Below are positions 59,342 to 64,000 of a stretch of 64,000 nucleotides of DNA, one piece after another (positions within the stretch are counted from its first letter, which is position 1; each line of letters starts with the position of its first letter). Origin of the DNA: Bacillus weihaiensis (GTDB lineage Bacteria; Bacillota; Bacilli; Bacillales; Bacillaceae). Below the pieces are notes generated by a model. It was not told where the DNA came from and ran no database searches. It saw only the letters and a program-made list of their open reading frames with translations. A program made the translations under genes and the position numbers. Location: positions 1,090,501 through 1,154,500 of the forward strand of contig NZ_CP016020.1 of the NCBI RefSeq assembly GCF_001889165.1, in the 5' to 3' direction.

Positions 59342-60628
59342 ATGAGAAGTTATGAAAAAAGTGAAAATGCGTTTCTTGAAGCAAAAGGGTTAATGCCAGG
59401 TGGTGTGAATAGCCCTGTACGTGCCTTTAAATCTGTCGGAATGAATCCTATCTTTATGGAAAGGGGAAAAGGTGCGAAAATAGTTGATATTGATGGCAAT
59501 GAGTATATTGACTATGTTCTCTCATGGGGACCCCTTATTCACGGACATGCGAACGATACAGTCGTTGAAGCAATTAAGAAGGTAGTAGAATCAGGTACGA
59601 GCTTTGGCGCGCCAACCCTTATTGAGAATGAATTAGCAAAGCTAGTTATCGAACGAGTTCCATCAATTGAAGTTATTCGAATGGTAAGCTCTGGAACGGA
59701 AGCGACGATGAGTGCCCTGCGATTAGCTAGAGGGTATACAGGTCGTAACAAAATTGTAAAATTTGAAGGTTGTTACCATGGGCATGGGGATTCCTTACTT
59801 ATTAAAGCAGGCTCAGGTGTAGCTACTTTAGGCTTACCTGACAGTCCAGGTGTACCAGAGGGGATTGCTAGTAATACAATTACTGTCCCTTACAATGATC
59901 TTGAGAGCATCCGTTACGCATTTGAACAATTTGGTGAAGATATTGCAGGTGTCATTGTAGAACCAGTAGCAGGTAATATGGGAGTTGTTCCTCCACAACC
60001 TGGCTTTCTAGAAGGGTTAAGAAATGTAACAAATGAGTACGGTTCCTTACTTATTTTTGACGAGGTTATGACAGGATTCCGCGTTGATTATGGTTGTGCA
60101 CAAGGTTTCTATGATGTGACACCTGATATCACCTGTTTAGGAAAAGTTATTGGTGGAGGGCTACCTGTTGGTGCATACGGTGGAAAAGCAGAAATTATGC
60201 AACAAATTGCTCCGAGTGGACCTATTTATCAAGCTGGTACATTATCAGGGAATCCATTAGCGATGACAGCAGGTTACGAAACATTAAGACAATTAACAAA
60301 AGAATCTTATTCAGAATTTCAACGTAAAGCAGATCTCCTTGAAGAAGGATTGTCAAGTGCAGCTAAGGAATATGAAATCCCACACACAATTAACCGAGCG
60401 GGATCTATGATAGGTTTCTTCTTCACAAATGAAGAGGTAACAAACTATGAAAAAGCAAAAACATCAAATTTAGACTATTTTGCTCACTATTATCGTAGTA
60501 TGGCTAATGATGGAGTGTTTTTACCACCTTCTCAATTTGAAGGGCTATTCCTATCAACAGCACATACCGACGAAGATATCCATTACACAATTGAAGCTGC
60601 TAAAAGAGCATTTGCTAAATTAAAATAA
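59342..60628 (+). CDS. hemL: Glutamate-1-semialdehyde 2,1-aminomutase
   Basis: This PLP enzyme makes ALA from glutamate-1-semialdehyde, the product of HemA. The 428 residues show [15 protein letters not shown], the PLP lysine in [17 protein letters not shown] and [18 protein letters not shown] 59342 (MRSYEKS) matches the usual start and spacing to AGGAAGGGG; an ATG two codons upstream is also in frame. A 200-base gap separates it from hemB, so it may have its own promoter. Confidence 0.97.
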   Translation: MRSYEKSENAFLEAKGLMPGGVNSPVRAFKSVGMNPIFMERGKGAKIVDIDGNEYIDYVLSWGPLIHGHANDTVVEAIKKVVESGTSFGAPTLIENELAKLVIERVPSIEVIRMVSSGTEATMSALRLARGYTGRNKIVKFEGCYHGHGDSLLIKAGSGVATLGLPDSPGVPEGIASNTITVPYNDLESIRYAFEQFGEDIAGVIVEPVAGNMGVVPPQPGFLEGLRNVTNEYGSLLIFDEVMTGFRVDYGCAQGFYDVTPDITCLGKVIGGGLPVGAYGGKAEIMQQIAPSGPIYQAGTLSGNPLAMTAGYETLRQLTKESYSEFQRKADLLEEGLSSAAKEYEIPHTINRAGSMIGFFFTNEEVTNYEKAKTSNLDYFAHYYRSMANDGVFLPPSQFEGLFLSTAHTDEDIHYTIEAAKRAFAKLK

Positions 60629-60648
60629 TCCGTCAACATGCTATGACA

Positions 60649-60698
60649 AAACCAAATGTACCGATCAAATTCTTGATTGGGCGTTTGGTTTTTTTTAG
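60649..60698 (+). terminator. hem operon terminator
   Basis: AAACCAAATG..CC.ATCAA pairs with TTGATTGG..GTTTGGTTT and T residues follow. Confidence 0.8.
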
Positions 60699-60906
60699 TT
60701 TATGTTGTTTAAATAGATGGGGATTAGAAGGAAATAAGCGTTGTATATGGGAAATGACAGATTACCTGCCATTATATTAGCAAAGAGGATGATAAAAATC
60801 AGGATGACTATTCGTATCAACAAACATGAATAAATGACACGCTACTTGTGACATACTAACCCCTACATACATACTAGGTTAGGTTTTCTAAAGGAGTGAG
60901 TATTCA

Positions 60907-62457
60907 ATGAAGCTAAGTCGTCCTCGAATACCCGCATCACATACAGAAGAACAAGTGAAATATGCAAGCTTCTCGGAAGACTACGTAAAGAATATAGATA
61001 TGTTAAAAGAGCTATTTTATTTTCCAGAAAATCAGGATTTTATCATTCGAGAACTCTTTATTGACTCATTACAAAAAAAAGCAACCTTGTTTTTTTTAAC
61101 AGGCATGAGTGATGTTCAAACGATTGAAAGTGAAATTCTTACACCACTTATGCAGCAAGGGGCTCCACTGGAAAAATCAGTTGATTCTAATGAAATCTCA
61201 TCCTTTTTAAAGAATCATATTATGTCCTCGCAAACGGTTGAGGAAGTAGAGACAATGGAAGACGGAAAAAAAGAATTACTTATGGGCAACTCTCTCTTAT
61301 TAGTAGAAGGAAGTAAATATCCGCTTCGAGTCACTGCGAGCGGCTTCGAAAAGAGAAGTGTAGACAGAGCACAGGATGAAAATATCTTAAAGGGACCTAA
61401 AGAAGCATTTATTGAGTCTATTAATGTGAATATCTCCTTGGTTAGAAAGCAGTTACGCTCCAATGAATTAATAACCGAATATTTAACAGTAGGCGAGAGT
61501 GGATTAAGTAAAGTAGCGCTTTTATCAATGAAAGATACAGTGAATCCTCAATTAGTAGAAAAGGTAAAAAAAAGAATAAGTCAAATAAAAAAAGATGAAA
61601 TTCAAAACTTAGCTATACTCGAACAACATCTTGAAGAGAGACCTTATTCCATTGTGCCCACTATCCTATATACTGAAAGACCAGACAGAGCGGTGTCTTT
61701 TTTAAGAGAAGGTCATATTGTTATTTTAATGGACAGCTCACCAAGCTGTTTAATAGCACCAGTGACATTCTGGAGTTTGTTCCATACATCTGAAGACTAT
61801 TATAGCAAATGGGCATATGGGAACTTTTCGAGAATCATTCGAATCTTAGCGATTTTTACAACCATTCTAACACCTGCCATCTATATTGCAGCGACAAATT
61901 TTCATATTGAAATGTTACCGACTGACTTAGTACTTGCCATATCAGCAACAAGAGAGAGAGTACCATTTCCTGCCATTTTTGAGGTTGTGTTATTACTGGT
62001 CGCATTTGAATTAATTCGCGAGGGAGGGATTAGAGTTCCTTCTCCCATTGGACCTACTATCGGAATTGTAGGTGCATTAATTTTAGGACAGGCTGCTGTG
62101 GAAGCAAATATTATTAGTCCCATCTTAGTTATTGTTATTGCGGTGACGGGGCTTGCATCCTTCGCCGTGCCTAACCTGTCTTTTACCTATATGATTAGAC
62201 TTTCAACCTATATTTTTCTTATATTTGGTGCCTTTTGGGGACTATTCGGTATTGCTTTGTGCATGACCATGAGTATTTCTTATTTGACCTCCGTTAAGTC
62301 CTTTGATGTCCCGTTTTTATCTCCAATGGCACCTCATTATCCTTCCTCTAAAGATATGATTATTAGACCACCTTTGTGGAAAATGTGGCTTAGACCATTA
62401 AATATATTCCCAGCTGAAAATAAGAGAATGAGTCAGGAGGAAGAAGATTCCAAATGA
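60907..62457 (+). CDS. GerA-family spore germination protein, A subunit
   Basis: This nutrient-germinant receptor subunit sits in the spore inner membrane. The 516 residues have a soluble N-terminal half (FFLTGMSDVQTIESEI ... RKQLRSNELITEYLTVGE) and a C-terminal membrane region of about five spans containing REGGIRVPSPIGPTIGIVGA, a signature of GerAA/GerKA proteins. It is the first gene of an A-B-C receptor operon with ATGA overlaps. Which germinant it detects cannot be told from sequence. Confidence 0.93.
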   Translation: MKLSRPRIPASHTEEQVKYASFSEDYVKNIDMLKELFYFPENQDFIIRELFIDSLQKKATLFFLTGMSDVQTIESEILTPLMQQGAPLEKSVDSNEISSFLKNHIMSSQTVEEVETMEDGKKELLMGNSLLLVEGSKYPLRVTASGFEKRSVDRAQDENILKGPKEAFIESINVNISLVRKQLRSNELITEYLTVGESGLSKVALLSMKDTVNPQLVEKVKKRISQIKKDEIQNLAILEQHLEERPYSIVPTILYTERPDRAVSFLREGHIVILMDSSPSCLIAPVTFWSLFHTSEDYYSKWAYGNFSRIIRILAIFTTILTPAIYIAATNFHIEMLPTDLVLAISATRERVPFPAIFEVVLLLVAFELIREGGIRVPSPIGPTIGIVGALILGQAAVEANIISPILVIVIAVTGLASFAVPNLSFTYMIRLSTYIFLIFGAFWGLFGIALCMTMSISYLTSVKSFDVPFLSPMAPHYPSSKDMIIRPPLWKMWLRPLNIFPAENKRMSQEEEDSK

Positions 62458-63545
62458 GAATGGACCGAAAGCTAGGAATGAGGGAATTTACTGCACTAAT
62501 TGTAGTAACCATCGGATCAAAACTAACGGATATGACCTCGACAATTCTGTTTAAAGAAGCTGGACATTCAGCATGGATGGTGCCGATCGTATCAGGGGTA
62601 TTTATGCTCATTCCATTACTCGTTTTGATAAAGTTAGTAAAAGCCTTTGAAACAAAAGGACTTATTGAAATCATCTACACACTGACGGGAAAGTATATAG
62701 GGTTTATTTTGAGCATATCCTTATTTTTCATTGCCTACAGTAGTACGGTGTTAAATACAAGAGGCTATGTAGATATCTTAAATTCATTATATTTTCCTAA
62801 TTCACTAACCATTCAGCTTTACATCATTTTAATGGTTGCTATATTTTTTGTATCTAAGAGAGGATTTTTAAATATAGGCTACACCGCGTGGATAAGTGTA
62901 CCCTATATTACTGTATCATTTATCATCTTAATTCTGCTCATTTGGAGAGAGTTACATATTTCATATATTTTCCCTCTTGGTGGATATGGGATCGGGTCTC
63001 TTGTTAAAACAAGTGTTAACTATTCAAGTATTGTTGGAGATATTTTTTTCTTTTCTGTTCTGTATCCTTACTTTAGAAATTATAGGACATTTCGCAATGC
63101 AAGCATCTTAGGCTATTCCATTGTTATTTTTCAGTTAACGGTGTTTTTTGTTGTGTACCTCATGACATACGACTTTCCGATCATCGATAATGTATTATAT
63201 CCATTTCATGAGATAACGAGAATGGTTCAAGTTGGACGTGTGTTATCGAATGTAGAGGCTATCTTTTTAGCCTTTTGGAGTGTCGCAAGCATTCTTCGAT
63301 TTGCTGTCTATTTGTATATCTCTGTAGCGATTTTTAGTTATAGTCTTAAGATTAAAGAGTTTGAGCCACTGCTTCTACCTTTTGCGGCGTTAACGATCAT
63401 GCTTGGTGTTATTCCAGACAATGCAGTAGAGAATGTCCTAGTCTATCGTAGTCAATATGTTCTTAATACAAGCTGGATTTACTTAGTTTGCCTTCCTATC
63501 CTCTTATGGGCTCTTGCTAAATGGAAAGGAGTAGTGGCTAAATGA
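62454..63545 (+). CDS. GerB-type spore germination permease-like subunit
   Basis: The 363 residues form about ten membrane spans of the APC transporter superfamily, as in GerAB/GerKB, the subunit that binds the germinant. MRMDRKLGMREFTALIVVTI at the N-terminus and the spacing of helices fit the family. Four-base overlaps with both neighbours indicate strict co-translation. Confidence 0.92.
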   Translation: MRMDRKLGMREFTALIVVTIGSKLTDMTSTILFKEAGHSAWMVPIVSGVFMLIPLLVLIKLVKAFETKGLIEIIYTLTGKYIGFILSISLFFIAYSSTVLNTRGYVDILNSLYFPNSLTIQLYIILMVAIFFVSKRGFLNIGYTAWISVPYITVSFIILILLIWRELHISYIFPLGGYGIGSLVKTSVNYSSIVGDIFFFSVLYPYFRNYRTFRNASILGYSIVIFQLTVFFVVYLMTYDFPIIDNVLYPFHEITRMVQVGRVLSNVEAIFLAFWSVASILRFAVYLYISVAIFSYSLKIKEFEPLLLPFAALTIMLGVIPDNAVENVLVYRSQYVLNTSWIYLVCLPILLWALAKWKGVVAK

Positions 63546-64000
63546 AAGCTCACGTACGGTATTTTTGGCTACTTGTTATCATCCTCATCAGCTGTAGTGG
63601 ATGTGCAGATAAAATTGAAATTGAAGAGGAAGGATTTGTGTTAACGTTAGGCATAGACTTAGCAGAGGATGGAGAAGGTCTTGCGATAACTTATGAAATT
63701 GCCGATCCTATGGCAGGTAACCCAGGGAGCGATCCTTCCAGAGAAGAGGTCCAGGCTATTACATTGAATGCCCCAGATATTTTATCGGCGAGAGATTTAA
63801 CGAATGCGTCGGAAACAAGAAATGTGAATTTTTATCATACAAAAGCCATTGTTTTCAGTGAAAAATTAGCAAGGTCAGAACGATTTTTAGAAGTGATAGA
63901 AATGTTAACTCGTGATAGACAAATACGAAGAACAATGTATTTTATCATTTCAAAGGAACGAGCAGAGGAGTTTATCCGAAATAATAAACCCGCTCTTGAA
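63542..64000 (+). CDS. GerC-type spore germination lipoprotein, 3' partial
   Basis: The frame opens at ATG 63542, overlapping the stop of the B gene, and runs off the window after 153 codons. The signal LLVIILISCSGC ends in a lipoprotein cysteine. KIEIEEEGFVLTLGIDLAED and NFYHTKAIVFSEKLAR are typical of Ger(x)C proteins, which anchor the receptor on the outer face of the spore inner membrane. The family is about 370-400 residues, so over half is missing. Confidence 0.92.
   Translation, partial: MKAHVRYFWLLVIILISCSGCADKIEIEEEGFVLTLGIDLAEDGEGLAITYEIADPMAGNPGSDPSREEVQAITLNAPDILSARDLTNASETRNVNFYHTKAIVFSEKLARSERFLEVIEMLTRDRQIRRTMYFIISKERAEEFIRNNKPALE

Overview
The window comes from the chromosome of a low-GC, endospore-forming Bacillaceae species. 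The evidence is the gene order ysmB-racE-gerM-rph-ysnA-ysnB, the ilv-leu operon with a T-box leader, ysoA-tig-clpX-lonB-lonA-ysxC-ysxD, hemAXCDBL and a gerA-type germination operon. From memory this order follows Bacillus subtilis closely, except that ilvE sits in front of the T-box and a ger operon follows hemL where B. subtilis has spoVID.

Positions 1 to about 27,130 are accessory DNA. The right edge of this block lies inside a sporulation gene: 27,134-27,220 encodes the last 28 residues of GerE, the late mother-cell transcription factor, and the gene is cut off at that point. The accessory block therefore looks like the right end of an element inserted in gerE, comparable to skin in sigK. 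A large serine recombinase (24,968-26,434) lies next to the junction and has a sigma-E-like promoter candidate. The 5' part of gerE is not in the window.

Inside the accessory block, 492-4,521 is a run of short single-gene units separated by five 33-bp imperfect palindromes. One palindrome is split exactly by a 2.6-kb group II intron that encodes an RT-maturase-HNH protein. Then come a secreted-protein pseudogene, a hypothetical protein, a PD-(D/E)XK nuclease-like gene, two lipoproteins and a membrane protein. At about 12.3 kb a deletion scar joins the 3' parts of a divergent DUF2975 gene and an hsdM gene, so the type I methylase has lost its N-terminus; hsdS is intact and no hsdR is visible. 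Next are two overlapping large serine recombinases (15.4-18.5 kb), a 750-bp region with five GTCGGTTATTTG-type repeats including a perfect 20-bp-arm palindrome, a helix-turn-helix gene, and a divergent XRE regulator. A three-gene system follows (alpha/beta hydrolase with an ABC-3C-type C-terminus, middle component, SMC-like ATPase; 20.8-24.5 kb) and is very likely an ABC-three-component conflict/defence system.

Positions 27.2-64 kb are ordinary core genome: cell wall (racE), germination and sporulation (gerM, lonB, ger operon), RNA and nucleotide housekeeping (rph, ysnA), a tRNA-Arg(UCU), branched-chain amino acid synthesis controlled by a T-box and probably CodY, protein quality control (tig, clpX, lonB, lonA), ribosome assembly (ysxC) and haem synthesis from glutamyl-tRNA to uroporphyrinogen III. 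The last gene, a GerC-type lipoprotein, runs off the end. All calls come from reading the sequence; no database search was run.
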